64,000 nucleotides of DNA from Pachypanchax playfairii (lineage: Eukaryota; Chordata; Actinopteri; Cyprinodontiformes; Aplocheilidae), in NCBI GenBank assembly GCA_006937955.1, contig SSNP01000019.1, positions 5,474,751-5,538,750 on the forward strand, read 5' to 3'. A program made the position numbers and the translations under genes. Each line of letters opens with the position of its first letter. Within the stretch, counting starts at the first letter, position 1. The notes below the pieces were generated by a model. That model saw only the letters and a list, made by a program, of their open reading frames with translations, was not told the DNA's origin and searched no databases. Positions 24,401-38,900 of the stretch are shown piece after piece.

Positions 24401-27400
24401 TCTCTCCATGGTTACAGAACAGCCGCAAAGCACTGTTTATTCATCAGGTCTTATCAGGTTCAAACACATCTGAACGTCCTTGCATTGGTTCTCACTGCCA
24501 ACTGCAGCAGCTCTCTGACATGCTCAGACACTTAGCATATACATGTAGGCATCCTAATACACACACATTCATGCTTTTGTCCCACTTCTCTACATTCCAG
24601 TTCTCCCTTCATCTCTTCTATATTACATCTTTCTTTCCACTGTTTTACATGCAAATGAGCTAAGTGTGTTCATGCCACAGCATTACCGCTATATGTGCAT
24701 AATCTCCTTCCAGCTTATTCTCTTTCCTGGAGATTATCCTGTTTTTAGATAGTATAGGTCCTCTTCACATCCAGCCAGCCGGTCAGTTAGCCAGGCAGCC
24801 AACCTGCCAGCGACCCAATCTACATCCCACTACATTACTATTTAAACATTTCTATCGATTTGACAGCCAAACATCGACTGAAGGAACCTGTGTGTTTGTG
24901 TCCGTGTTCTTCTAGTATGTTTGTAATCTCTGTGAATGTGTGTTTAATTGAGGGATTGGCTGATAAGCTCAAAAGCTTGTTACAGATGCCAAGTATCCTC
25001 AGTTGCGATTCTGTTTCTTTTCACCCACAGTAAGAGAGGAAAAAAAAAACATGAACGGATTGGAAGAATATGTGGATGAAAGCACACCTACAATCCATCC
25101 ACCCACTCCTCTTTCATGTTTTGCTCCTCTCGGTCACAGCAGCGCACTCTTACTTTTCCCCACTCTTTTCTGTTCCTTGTATATTTATACTTTAGTCTTT
25201 GCACACACACGTGTGTATCTACGTCTCTGAAGTGTCAAAAAGAAGATAGAAGTGCTTCAGTTTCCGTTCTGATGAACTGAGGAGCAACGGAAGTAATTAT
25301 GATGCCGTGTCTATGATTAGAAAGCGCAGCTATCATGAGAAAAGGAGAAAAAAAAAAAATGCAGGACTAGAAAGCGTCAAAGAGTAGATTGCTGTTGCGT
25401 TCTCTGGGAAACAGCTTGAACTCTGTTTACTTTATTTGCTGTATAAGCTACCTACCCTCGAGGGCAGACGTACTAACACACACTCAGCCAGGAGACTTGG
25501 CCCACTTTGATGTCACTGATAGCTTTAGTTATAAAAAAAATGGAGTAGTAAAGAGCAACAACATCAAAGATGGAGTTGACAAGATATGAGCATTAACCGC
25601 ACCTCTCTCCTACTTCTCTTCTCTTCTCCTGATTTCCTCATCTTTCTTATCTCGGCTTGGCAAAGTGGTTCTTATGAAATGAGACGATGAATGAGGGACG
25701 AGATCCAAAAAATGACACTTCGGAATGAAAATAAAGTTGTAAATTGAGAACAGAAAAGATAGATAACAGTGAAGGCATGTAAAAAAAAAAATCATTAAAA
25801 AGTCTTATTCTCCTAACTCAGTTGAATTGTTTAACAGCAGCCTTAAGGCTTCCACTGACTCGACGTTAGCTACATATTGAGTTATTAGGGTGCAGCTAGG
25901 CTATTAGACAATTGTGCTAATGGCTCAGACCGTGTCCACGGGGTTTCTCACACAGCCAGACTTATTAAAACTATCCATTTTGCTCACATTGTGCACACTT
26001 CTAGGTACAGATTGTCTTGTTTATTTCTGCCTGCTTGAAAATGGGGTTTGTAGCTTGTTGGATGAGAGCGCTGGGTGTGCTATAAGCTTTTATAGCTACA
26101 TCTGCCTGTGTGACATGTCTCTAGCTGTGGCGGCTGTGTGTAAAATGGATAACCCAGTGGCATTTACACTAGAAACCAATGGTATTTACAAGACTCTGTG
26201 GGTTGGGCCACGCTCCACTTTTTGACCTTAATTTCCTCGGAGTAACCATGTGACTGTGCAGATCAAGATATGTTTAGGTTGTTACTGTTTTAGAGTTTTG
26301 ACATAAATGAAGGATTTATGTTTGTGTAATTATTGTATACGGATGTATATATTGGTCTGCGTCAGTGTTCTCGTGTTTGTAGCTTGCTGAAACTCCTGCT
26401 CCATCACTCAGTATCTGCATTTGTCATGTTCTGTGAGACGTAGGCTCTGCTTTGCCCGGGAGGCACCTTAATTTTTCACCACGCTGTTTGCTACACTCAA
26501 ATGTGCCGCATGAAAGTGTACAACTATATCCTCGCCCGCTCCCTCTCTCTTCATCTGCCTCCCCTGCGCTTGCAGTCCCCCCATGACAGCCAGCACCCCT
26601 CCCTCTTACCCATCACCACTCACACACAGCTAATCAACACAGGGAGCTCTCTGGATTAGCACTTGAGAAAACTCCCTAAAGATATTCATTCATTTTTTAC
26701 CATTTTCAGGTACACCCCTTCCTTCTCCCCGTCCACCTCCTCCTTCCTAGCTTTGAATTTTTAACCTCCCCACTGAATAAGAGATGCAGCTGTCCTCATG
26801 GGGAAAGGAAAGTTGGAGAGAGGGCAAAGACAGAAGGGAGAAGGCGGGGGAGGCGAAAGGGAAAAGGTTGTCCCTAAACACGCTTTCACATTTATCCCCT
26901 GAAAACTCTACTCTGTATGCTCAATAATGCATGGCCATCTCTTATCCAACCCCCCCCCTCCCTTCCTCTCCTTCTCCCTCTTCCTTCATCTTCTTCTCGC
27001 TGGTTCCCCAAGCACTCATCACTCCACCCAGCAGATTAACTACAGGGTGAAACTGAGTCTGCCAAATCAGGGTGATGGTAGCGAGCCAGTGGGGAATAAC
27101 AGTAAAAAGAGAGTGTAAGAAAGAAAGCAGATGAGTCACTTCTCATTGTGTGAATGAAGTTATGACTTAAAGTAGTGATCTGAGAGAGAGAGGGCTTTGA
27201 AGTTTCACAGGGACTCTGAGACTTGACTGAACTTCAGATTTAGACTTGGACTTTAACCAGAACAGCTTGTTGTTATTTTCAGAGACAAACCCATTACATC
27301 GAATCCCAAATTGGTCTTTTTTTGTCTCTTTGCAAGCATAAAAATAAAAGAATGGTCACAGCACAGCATCTAGGGAACAAAACACCAAAAAGGTCTTGAA

Positions 27401-30400
27401 GTAGTTGCTTCTCTGTGGAGGGTTACAAACTGCAACTCGTGACACATGCAGTATAGATAAATTATGTACGTTTTAAAAAAAAAAAATCTTTGTTTTTTTT
27501 AGCACTTTGAGTAGCTTCTCTTTTGTGCTAGACCTGTTACTCTGCAGCTGTGTGTTGAACAGACTTGTTGAGGATTCACATGGCATCACCAAGCTTCTCC
27601 TGTCTCTTTGGATGAATGGAATTTTTCACTAAAGACTTCTAAAGACTTCTCTAAAACACTTTTCTAAGTCTATTCTTAAAAGTTTTTTAACAGTCCATAG
27701 AGCTGCTTTCAAAGTTTCAGAGTGACTTTTACTCAAATATTTTTTTCTTTTTATTAGCCTAAAATAAGACGTGTAAATTATTGCAAGACCATCAAATCCA
27801 ATCAACCTTACAGGTAAAACAGAAAAAGCTGAAAGAGAACTCAAAGTAGCGGCTCTTCCTAAACTATATTGTTTGAAAGGTCTGTTGAGAGATGAACCTC
27901 CGTTTTAAAGAAATGTAAATTATAATGTTTTTTTTTTAAGAAACCAAACTACAACAACAAATGTTCAAATAAACGTGGGCTCTAGGTGTTGCAGCACTGA
28001 ATCTCATAGATCTGAGAGTTAAAAAATGTTGTTGACTCACATGTTTGCACATTTTTGAGGGCTGGATTTGAATCTATGTAGGTTACGTGAGTGAAGCCAG
28101 TTAAAGAAACTAAATGCATTATTTGACAGTCAAAAAAAAAAAGAAACATGCAGTGACAAATGTGAAAAGTTCACACCTGCATTCTTAAAGTTAATTCTGC
28201 TACAAGTCAATAAATCAGTATGTAAGTTACATCAGTAAAGATCAATGCTAAGATTTTGTTCTGGAAGTAATTAAATATGTTTTAGATGGCAATGTGACAT
28301 TTGAAACCTGTAGCCACTATTTATAAAAAAAGGAGATTTTTGTCAAAGACACAGATGGATAAAGACTGATCTTGGCACAGCAGATGAGAAGACAGATGGC
28401 ATTATTGAAGGTGGAGTGAAGGAGAGGTCCAAAACGAATGAGGCCCAGAGAAGGACGAGCGAAGGCAGGCGTGATGTGTGTATGATTGAAAATAGCAACG
28501 AGGGAGGGAATGACAAATCATGAAACAGGTGAGGAGACTTGATGCAACCACAGTGATTGAAGAGGAGCGTGTAAAGGTGAAGAAAGTGAGTTCAGTTCAC
28601 TGGAAGTGAATGAGAGTGGGAAAGGTGAAAATCAGCTTGGAGTGTTTGGTTGCCATGACATATTACTTGGTAGCAGCTGTAATAGTTGATTTAAAGAAGG
28701 ATTTCTCTTCTGGGGGGATGAGTAAGTTCGGTCCTGTTGGCACAAGTGAGTGGATGAGCTGTGATGCCTCCTTACAGAGTCCTTCTGTTTTAGCTTGTTT
28801 GTCACACTGTTGCGTTTCAGATCAGCAAGGAAATTTGGATTTCAGACAGAAACATTAGTAGGCCTGCAGTACTTTGTGATCTCGTGGATGAGTTGTTGAT
28901 GTACTCTTGGAGTAGTTTTTGTATGTTAGCCACACCTGATAAGAATCACCTCCATTCCATTAGTTCATATTGGCTCTCACTGGGGTTCACTAGAGTCCCA
29001 AAACCTTAGAAATGGCTTTGTAGATCTTTCCAGACTGATGGATGTCAATGACTTTATTACTCATCTCTTCTTGAATTCTTTTGGACCGGGGCACGATGCA
29101 TTTTGAGATGGTTTAACCTACTTCATGTTCACAGACCAATCTTCTAACAGAGTTCAGATTTCTAGTCCCCCTTCTCTCTCTTTCCCCTCAGAAAGGTTAT
29201 TTAGGACTATGTACTTAACTGTACACAGTTAGCGGTCTGTCAGTGCACAACATACACACACTTTGCCTCTGGGTCTCCTCGGAGGTTGGCTGGTTAATAC
29301 TTCATAGCACTTAGAGGCATCAACAAGCCCTGTGGTTTTCCACTGAAGCATAGAACATATAAAAACATGTTAATCCCCTCCACCACCACCAACCGCCCCA
29401 CACTTATACCCCTCTATAACTCTCTCTTTCCATCCATCCATCAAACTACTTCCTCTTTCTTTCAGTCTAAATTTTGTTTTTGTACCAAGCATAGTTTGGT
29501 AAGTACAAGAAATGCTACAGACACTTAAACACACAGAACAAGATGCTAAATTGAGATTTATATAGAAAATAATCTGCTAGTTTCTGTGCAGTGTAAGAAA
29601 AACTGAGTAATTCATCTGCTTTTGTCAAATTCATGGTATTAAACAGTATTTGTTTTCTAAGGATCATTATACTGTTGTTTCAGAGCTAATTCTAGGCTTT
29701 TGAAACAAAAATTGCACTTTCATTTATTTGGAAAAACATCATAAATAATAAGATTGCTTATTTTTAAATTCATTAAGTGTATGTTCACAGTAGGTGCTCA
29801 AGTTAATTTATTTTCATTTGTTACATCCTGAGATTTAATCAGTGACTCCATGGGGGTGAATGCAAATGTTAACCTGTTAGATGGAAATACTTAATCAGAT
29901 TAAAAGCTTTGTGCATGTTATGGATGATATTATGTTTTCTTAGAATTCTATTAGTGTGAAAAACTGAGGATGTGATCTTTGCTATTTAAACAACTCTGTT
30001 TTGAATAACTGAATAAGAATCTGAAGTATTATAGTTTGTAGAAGTTTATATTTATATATTTTTATGGAGTTGCCTTTAGCTTCATCACAAAACTGCAGCA
30101 CATATTGTTGAGTTTGTATATTTGTTGCACATTGTTTCTGTGCTGCTTTGACATTTGTGTTGTAGCTTGTTTGGATAGACACAAATTGTTTTTTATCTTG
30201 ACAAGTATTAGAAGTCAGACATGGGAAGTGTAAAAAGTGTGAGGAGGAAAGGTGAAAAAGTTTGTGGGCACATGCAAACTTTGCAACAGTTCTGGGGTTT
30301 GCATTGAATGAATCTTAGCAGATTTTTCATTAGTATTTTTATTTTTTGTGTCGAAATTGTGGCATGTGTGATATGACATTCATAATTTTTTATGTCATGC

Positions 30401-33400
30401 GACAATGACCTTTCCTAAATTTATGACATTTATTTTTTACATTCGAGGAATGTTTTGGCTGTTCTGAAACATGTTTCTTTGTAAATGATAATTCATTTAA
30501 TTCGTGCATTTCTTTTTAATGGCCTCGGTTTGGAGAAACAGGGTTTACATACAATAGACCAAATATGCAAACGGCTTGTTCAAACAAAGCTAAGCTTAAA
30601 CTGAACTAGTTGGATTGCAGTTATCTTAAAAAGGCTTAATATTGTGAGAGTTTATTTAAAAAACATTTTATGATTTAACATATATGCAATTACTTGGTTA
30701 AGAAATTCCTGCTCCACTATTCTGTTGCTGCTTGTACTATTAACATTTGTAAATAACTATAGAATTCATTGTCAAATATGTCATATTGCTAAATTCATGG
30801 TGGTGAAACAATTTTAATGTTGGTATGAACTGGAGACTGGAGCTCTGTACAACAGCAGTAATTCACTTTGGTCTTTGCTGCTTTTAAACAAACCATTAGC
30901 TCATCAGTCCTGCTGGGCGTAAACTCAGTTTTTTTCTAAACTGAGGCCTTTCAAGATGCTATTTACAGAAGGTAAGATATTAATTATGTATTACTTTTAC
31001 ACACAAACACTTAAAAATGGCTAAAATACCATTATACTCTTATAGTTCCTGTATAACTTGGGTTTAAAGAAAAAAGAAATGGGATGTAGGATCTAACAGA
31101 AATGGAAGCCGTTTGTCTGTGAAAGAATCTTCTCGGCTCATTTCAAAAGAATAGTAGGACATAAAATGAGTTCATTAGTCTTGGTGTTTTCAGAATGTTC
31201 TGGTATTTCAGAATACAGTGTAATGTGCTGTCATGAGGGACAGTTTGTGCAGCAGCTTTTAGACTAAATGTATGTGACAGGGGACCAGTGTCTGATACGA
31301 GAACACACCGTGTTCCCCAGTGAGACAATCTGTAAAGTAATGCTCAAACAAGTGCAGCCCACAGTCATTTAAAAGCATTTCAGGACCGGTAATGTAGACA
31401 CTTGCATTTGTTTTTGTGTGTACGGGTTGCACATGTGTGTGTGAGAAGCAGTGTAAGTGAATGAGTACGTGTGTATTTGTGTCATAGGGGACCACAGACA
31501 CTGTCAGCTTCATTTCCCAACATCATGTAACCGAGGACAGCCGGCCTTTTGAGACCTCCAGCTGAAAAACGACTAAGTGACGCTACACACATACAGATGC
31601 AAACACACACACACAGCGTCATCATCAGGGCAAAGAGTGGAATCCTGGTCTTGTCATGCTCTTCATAATCCAGTTTAAACGGATTAATTAGGAATTAAGT
31701 AGTGTAATGTTATCGGTGCATGATCCATTCACATGCACACACACTCACACACACATTGTGTGTATGTAGGGCATGGATTACAGAGAACTAAGAAAGAAAA
31801 GTAAAGTTTCAACATCTTTTCTTCTTTTTTTCGACACCCTCTTCTGCTTGCGATCCATACTCATTTTTTTCCCCCCTACGCTTGTATTCTATGAATATAT
31901 ATGAAATAAGTTTTCACTTTTTTCACCCCTCGCATCTCTTTCCAGCTATTCCTTTCTGTGTTCTGTAGCACCATTATCTGGTCTTTAAAGGTCCCGTGTA
32001 GGCTTTCATTCAGGCCATTCATCCTTCCAGCCTGGCTTTGTCAAAGAGAAAGATGAGAGAGGTTTCTATAGCTCTGCTTCTCTTTCAAGAAGGCTCCAGC
32101 ATTCAGGTGTGCCTCTTTGGATGTCCATTTTGTGTCTGGCTTCCCATTTTTCCAGAGTTTTTTCCCCCTCCTTTTTATTTGAGTTGTGAGGAGTGCGACT
32201 GGGGTGGTGCGGTACTTAGAGTTGCTTAACTGAAGTCTCTGGCTCTTTGCTGTATGGAGTAGCTCTGCTTTCAGAACCAAGCCGAGTAGCTTACCTTTTC
32301 TGTTGAGACAGTGCTTTTAGTCTCTTTGCTTTACCTCTTCCACCCATCCAGGTGCTCTTTTGTGGATATAGGTGCATTTGTATTCTCAAACTCTTAGTTG
32401 TTAATCTTATGCAGTGGTTTTTAAGATAGGTTTATAAGAAAGGAGGGGAAATGGAGACAGAATGGAACATGAGTGATGAGGTTGGTTATGTTTGCATGAG
32501 CCTTTCCTGGAGTGTAATTTGGAAATGTGCCCCTCTGCCAGTTCTGGTGAAGACTGTTTCCCTTCAGGCAGGGTGTGATATTGTTTTTTATTAATTCCCA
32601 TTTAATATTTTAGCACACGCTGTTCCTCTATTGGTCTTCTTAACTTCCAAATACAAAACCTCCTAGAACAAACATTTGAGCAGGTACATGCAGTAGTTTG
32701 ACTCGGTGACAGTCATCCTGTTGCCACCACCTTCACCTTTATCCATTATACTTCTATTTTTTTTCTGCCTTGTAATTTACATGCACTTAGTCGATGTTCT
32801 TCAGCTGTCGTCTCCTTTTCTTTCTCACTGTGAGTCGCCTTCCTTCTCACTTGTTCCCTCTGGCAGCCTCGTCAGGTGTGTTGGAGAGACCCTTCACACC
32901 AATGACACTGGATCTTTTATTAAACTGGTTCCTTAACTCTCACTCTCCCAACCAAGAAGCACATAATCACTTGTTGCAGTGAATTATTATTTTTTTAGAT
33001 GTGATTGAAGGCTGTTTGACACTTGCTGTGTAGACTGATTTTTTTTTTTTGGTGCTCTACAACAGATGTATTCATGATTGTCTGTCTTTATTCTTGTTTT
33101 TTATAAGGTGTCTTTTTATTATAATGGTAAAGATTTGCTGCTGCAGTCCACTATAGTTATGGCATATCACAACTTGTCAGAAAAAGATAAAAAAAACGAG
33201 ACAGTTTGGATCTACAGTTCGAAGTAGAGCAGCTCAATTATGGAAAATATCAATAACAATTATTTTGGTCAAAACAACTATTATCCCAATTATTGAAAAT
33301 AATTATTCATTGAATTTGGAAACAAGTTGCATTTATTGTAGTTAAAGAAAATTAAATCATCTTGAATGTGAATGCTGTCCTCTAGATATGTGATATATCT

Positions 33401-35933
33401 ATGTTAAGGATAGAAAAACATGTCTAAGAAATATTTTAGTATCGTTCAGTGCACAGGCAGACACCACCTAATTAAATTTAATTTTCTACTTGATCGATCA
33501 GTCATATGAGCAAAACACAGAGCAGCGCCGCTACGAGTGAAAGCAGTGATACGTGTAAATTGAAGCATATAGAAAAAAATCCCTGGACTCTGCTGCAGCA
33601 CATCGGTCAGCGGTGTCATAATTACTAATAACGGAGAACTATTTTTCGATGCGCATCACGCACTGCTGGTGTGTTTTACACTTGTTTTGCTGTCTATACT
33701 TGCTCTGACTTGTTAAAACGCCAACACAAGATGTATGAGGGTTCAGACTTTTGGAAGGGATGGATGTGCAGGTCAGCCAGAAGTCATGCCAAAATAAAAG
33801 TTTGCATAAAAATCAGAATGTGGAAAAAATTAAGTTGTAATTGTTTTTTTGTTTTTTGTTGATTTCATTATTTTTGTGATCAAATTGAAATCTACATTTG
33901 GATTAATTGCACAGGTCTAATTGAAAGACTTTGTTTACAGTAGAGTTGGGCATTGTCCAGTTTTTCATACTTTTAGGCCAGTAGTTTCTAGTCCTGGTCC
34001 TCGAGTTGACTGTCCTGCATATTTTAGATGTTTCTCTGCTCCATTGTACATAGTTTCATTCAGTGAATGATCAACAGACTTTTGTTTAACTTGAGGACAT
34101 GCTGAACAGGAATTTCTTACCACATGCACTTTTTAGAGCTTCTAATTGATTTTTAACCTTAAATTCACAAATACGAGCTTTTACAGATGATTCTTATTTT
34201 TATTTCTGTTGCATCATGAAACAAAGTAATATAACAATAAAGAATTAGTAGCCTAAACAAAAAGGTTCTGAACATCACAGGATTAAAGCACCATGTGTAA
34301 AGGTATTTTTATAAAAATAATCCCACCAGTTTTGTGACCTTATCAGGTCTGATCAGGGGGACACAGCAGATGTGTGAACTTTCCAGCTGAAGGTGTGCTT
34401 GTTGTGTACACAGAGGGGAAAGAAGGTTATTAGATTTCCATGATCACCTTCACTGTGGATTGCAGGTATTCTACACATCCTTCCATGGTGTGACCTGCCC
34501 ACTTCCCTGCTCCAGTTTTTATTGGAAGCAACCTCAACATGAACTTTTTGTTAGGTTTTAGCTTGTGTAGTTTCCTTCAGTCTTCTGCTCTATCACAAGA
34601 TTATTATATGATAATAAGTGCATAGTAAGAAGTTCATATTTTCATATTTATGAGTTGTTTGTAGTTGTATCCTAAAAGGCTCTTTATTAGGCTCTAAACT
34701 GAGCAGGTTGTTACCACTACATACTTAGACATTGGTCATGGTGCAAGCAGTTTGTGACATCTCTCAAAAGAGAGCTGATATACATATTGGTGCTTGAGAC
34801 TCTTTACAGTCAGTGCTGTCCCACTCCTGAACTGTAGACATTAGTGCAAGACAACAGTCAAACAGGACATCTGCCCTTCAGACACAAGTCTGACTTCAGT
34901 TTCACGATCCCATCATCAAAGCCCCCCCTTTATTGTGGATAACCCACAATATAGTAGTACTTATTGGACAGTTAAATCAGGGTCAGTGTCCTTGACATAG
35001 AAACCCTTCAATGTTAATGTTGCTTTTGCCAAGAAAAGAAATCTCACCTGTCAGATGATGAACTGATTGTTTGTTCCCCCACAGTTACAGTTCAGACCAG
35101 GTAACATCGTGTTTTCTGTCAGTTTGAATGACGGGATTACGGAGCAACATTTAACAGTAACAGCGTCTTTTAATAACCTGATAGGAGCTCATTCTGGTCC
35201 ACGTGGTAATTTTCAGTCTATCATGGAGACTGACTTTCAGATTGTGATTGTTCGCACATACATCAGGATGTATTTCAGTTGTAATGCTATAACTGTCAAT
35301 TCAGAATAAAATAAGGGATTTTTTTTCCTTTTAAATAAATCAAGTAAACATCTATATATGTCATTCAGCTTGTTAGTGTTTCAGAAGGACAATTTCAGAT
35401 TGTGTGTGTGGTTGTGAGACACACACACAGTGAGGAATAAAGTGTAACCAGGCCAACTTTACCTTTAGGCTGTTTGGCCCCAAACCCTCATCAGCCTGCT
35501 GGTGCTGAAACAGAAAAAAAACCTTCTGTGCCTTGCCACTTTATTATCCCCCCCCCCCCCCCCCCCCCCNNNNNNNNNNNNNNNNNNNNNNNNNNNNNNN
35601 NNNNNNNNNNNNNNNNNNNNNNNNNNNNNNNNNNNNNNNNNNNNNNNNNNNNNNNNNNNNNNNNNNNNNNNNNNNNNNNNNNNNNNNNNNNNNNNNNNNN
35701 NNNNNNNNNNNNNNNNNNNNNNNNNNNNNNNNNNNNNNNNNNNNNNNNNNNNNNNNNNNNNNNNNNNNNNNNNNNNNNNNNNNNNNNNNNNNNNNNNNNN
35801 NNNNNNNNNNNNNNNNNNNNNNNNNNNNNNNNNNNNNNNNNNNNNNNNNNNNNNNNNNNNNNNNNNNNNNNNNNNNNNNNNNNNNNNNNNNNNNNNNNNN
35901 NNNNNNNNNNNNNNNNNNNNNNNNNNNNNNNNN

Positions 35934-35978
<45 letters not shown>

Positions 35979-38900
35979 AGGCCCAAAGACAAACACACAC
36001 ATACTGGCATCCACATGCATTCATAACGCACACAATCAAAGTTTGTAAGTAAATCATCTCCCTCATCTCTCGCTGTCATCCTCACTTGTTGTATCAGTGT
36101 TTTCCATCTTCTTTTATCCACCTCCCTAATCTGTCTGCGTCTCTATCAGACACTTTCTTGTTCCCATATCTTGGTTCTGAGACGGGTTTTTTTCTTTTCT
36201 TAGTCCTCCACACCCTTCATCTTGTTTCCACACAGCGATACATTCAACAGCTTTAGATTACTTTGAGACAATTTCTTGTCCCCACCTTTTTTTCTTTCTC
36301 CATCCATTCCCCCATTTTCATCCCTCTACCCCGTCCTTGTTTTTTTCCTTCCCCCTCCATATCTTTCCCTCTTCTCAGCGGTGGTTTTAATGCATTATGA
36401 AAATGGATTCAGGCTAAGAAAAGCAAAACAGGGCAAGTTTGCCTGTTTAATGTGACTCCTTTCACTCCTCATCTGCCTCATTGGCAGCATAAATTTGTGT
36501 GTGTGTGTATGTTCTTGCTGTTTTCTGTGAAGTTTTGTTTTTAGTGTGTGTGCATGTATGTACTGCTCCAGGCACACACATTCACATTATTTGTTTGGTG
36601 TTTTCTTTTTTTTTTCTTTCTGTCAACACTGAAGGCTGAATGTGACAAATGCATCAGCTGGTTTTTAGAGATGTAGTGGCTTGCTTCTAACACTAACGCA
36701 TGTACACACTGTGGGCAAGCATTAAACTACATGAATAATAAAACAGACAGGCAGACGGTGTGGAACACATGCCTCTTTTTAGATGTGTGTTAATGGAAAA
36801 GCATGCTGAGGCTTGGATTGGAAGAAACTGGGGTGTATCTTAGACTTACCGTAAAGAATCTAAATCCCCCTCGTTTTCACTCTTTCTTTCCCACAATCTC
36901 ATCAGCCTCTCCCTCGCTTCCTCATCTATCCCCACTTTGTTAATTTGCTTAAAGTTAAAGCCCCTCATCTCTTGAGAGAGGAAGATCATCCTGGGGAGAG
37001 ATGGCTGCAGATGAGCTGAATAAACAGATAAAAATGAAGTGATAATAGATGCAGACAAGAGAAATGGGTTGATGATGTTTGACTGTAAGAATAAGTTAGT
37101 GACTGTGAGAGTCTGAGGTCACTAAGCCTTTTCATACCCTAATGTCAGCTTACATTATTTAAATAGAGTTTGATGAAGATTATTGTATTTAAGCTGGAAG
37201 TTTAATGAACTTTCACTTTCCTGCTTGAAAGAACAGTAGCTTTGAATTAAAATAGTCTTTTCTTGTCCTTTTTTTTCTCTTCCCAGCTCACCCCCCCTTC
37301 TGCCTCTGTGCCACCTCTTCTCTCACTTGCACTTTTTCTCTGATGTTGCAGAGAAAGTGTGTGTGCGACTGTGGCAGAGGATATTCTGAGCGTGGATGTG
37401 TGTATCAGAGTTTAATTGCGGTGTGCATAGAAACGAGTGTAATTAGCCAGCGCTCGCTTCCCTGCCGCCCAGCTAACAACCAGCATCCCCTCTGTGCCTG
37501 CTCTTTCTCTCTCTGCCTTTCTTCTTTGTCTTCCTCCCTCCCCCTCTTGTCTCCTGCCTGTTGCCACAACGACAAGCCCCACTTCGCCATTGTTCCCCGC
37601 TGTTCTCCAAGAACAAAGGAGGAGGCTATTAGCTCCCCAAGAGAGGAGTGGTGGAAATGGAGGATAGGGATGGAGGAAAAAGAGAGGATAGCTGTGAGGT
37701 GGGAGGATGTGGGAGAGAATTGGCGAGCAAGTGAGGAAAGGAGAGAAACGGGCATAGAGGAAGTGTGCAATGCCACGAAGGGGGCGAGGAAGGGAACAGA
37801 GTTTAGAAATTTTAGCAGGAGAAGGAAAAAACCCAAGAACAAGACCTTTAGAGCATTAGAGGAGAAATCGTTTAGAGGAGTAGAGAGGTTTATGGGGCAG
37901 TTGAGATTGCCCTTTTTTCTAGGAGAAAGAATTGAGTTATGAAGTAATTATGTTTAATCGAGAATCACACTTCTCTCAGCAGTTTCATCACCTTTTGCCC
38001 TTTCTTTGTCCATTACAGCAAAATTTTGAGCATTTGTGTGTTTTTGTGTGCACGTTGAATTGTTCACATGTACAGTTTTATTCTCATAATTGCGTGTCCT
38101 TGCTCTCATCACTTGTGCGTCTGTTTCAGGGTCATTTATTAGTGCGTGTAGGTGGGTAATGCCCTGTCTGCAACGCTGGCCATCTGAATGTTAACAGATT
38201 GTAATGCAAGACAGAAAGTGAATTTAGTTTCTGGAGGAAAATGGAGCAAATTACACTTTTATGACTCTCTGCCACTATCCGTTGCTCCCGCCATTACTCA
38301 CATGGTGTAGTGAGGGAGAAAATGGACCCTTTCCACAGAAACCGGAAACACAAGGGGGAGAGTGTAAACTCATTTCCGCTACAGCTGTATCTTAACCATA
38401 GCTGACAGTAATAATGGATCATGGTGTGTTTTCAATTCTTATAAAAACTCTAGTCTCAAAAATGCACAACAGTTTAATCAAACATTGTTTTATAAACTTT
38501 TACATCACGACTAGTTTTGCAAAACCCAGTTTTAATATTCAGTTCTGACACAAAGTGTCAGTAGTAAAAAGTCAAGTTTCCAGTTCAAGATTTGGCAAAA
38601 AAAGGCTCAATTTTTACCATCTGGACCCTCTTTGATCATCTCTAATTCCAAAACTACAACAAATGAGATGGTCCAGATGGTCAAAATTCAGTTGAATTGC
38701 CCTTTAGCCAGATGCTGAATTGGAAGCAGGAATCAGAAGCTAACTTCAGCATCGGGGCACTTTCAGCAGTTTCAGTTCAACAGAGGCTCTACTTTCATTC
38801 AGTGAAAGATGACTGTAAGATGTTTATTCATCTTTCAGGAGACGAACGTCCCTCATTCAAAATAATGTCCCTGGACGAGTGTTGGTTTCCACTTTGTCTC

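Larger units (their letters stand above)
18549..33224 (+). other. Intron 18, first part (37-kb intron)
   Basis: Starts GTAAGA. Holds CA/TG runs (18904-18945, 19079-19101, 21892-21940), poly-C (19261-19277), poly-T (20351-20367) and a G-rich cluster (19429-19480). It also holds a C/T tract at 26949-27000, a minus-strand frame at 23895-24080 and a Tc1 remnant at 28850-29110. No gene structure is convincing. Confidence 0.65.

Noticed and set aside
25914..26225. 103-codon hydrophobic frame
   Set aside because: No recognisable family, no promoter or splice context. Long frames are expected by chance in a 37-kb intron.
35465..36121. Long open frames across 35465-36121 on both strands
   Set aside because: They consist mostly of unknown bases in the assembly gap plus poly-C and CA repeats.
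37343..37942. 199-codon frame inside the long intron
   Set aside because: Purine-biased low-complexity composition, no recognised domain, no splice context. Probably chance.
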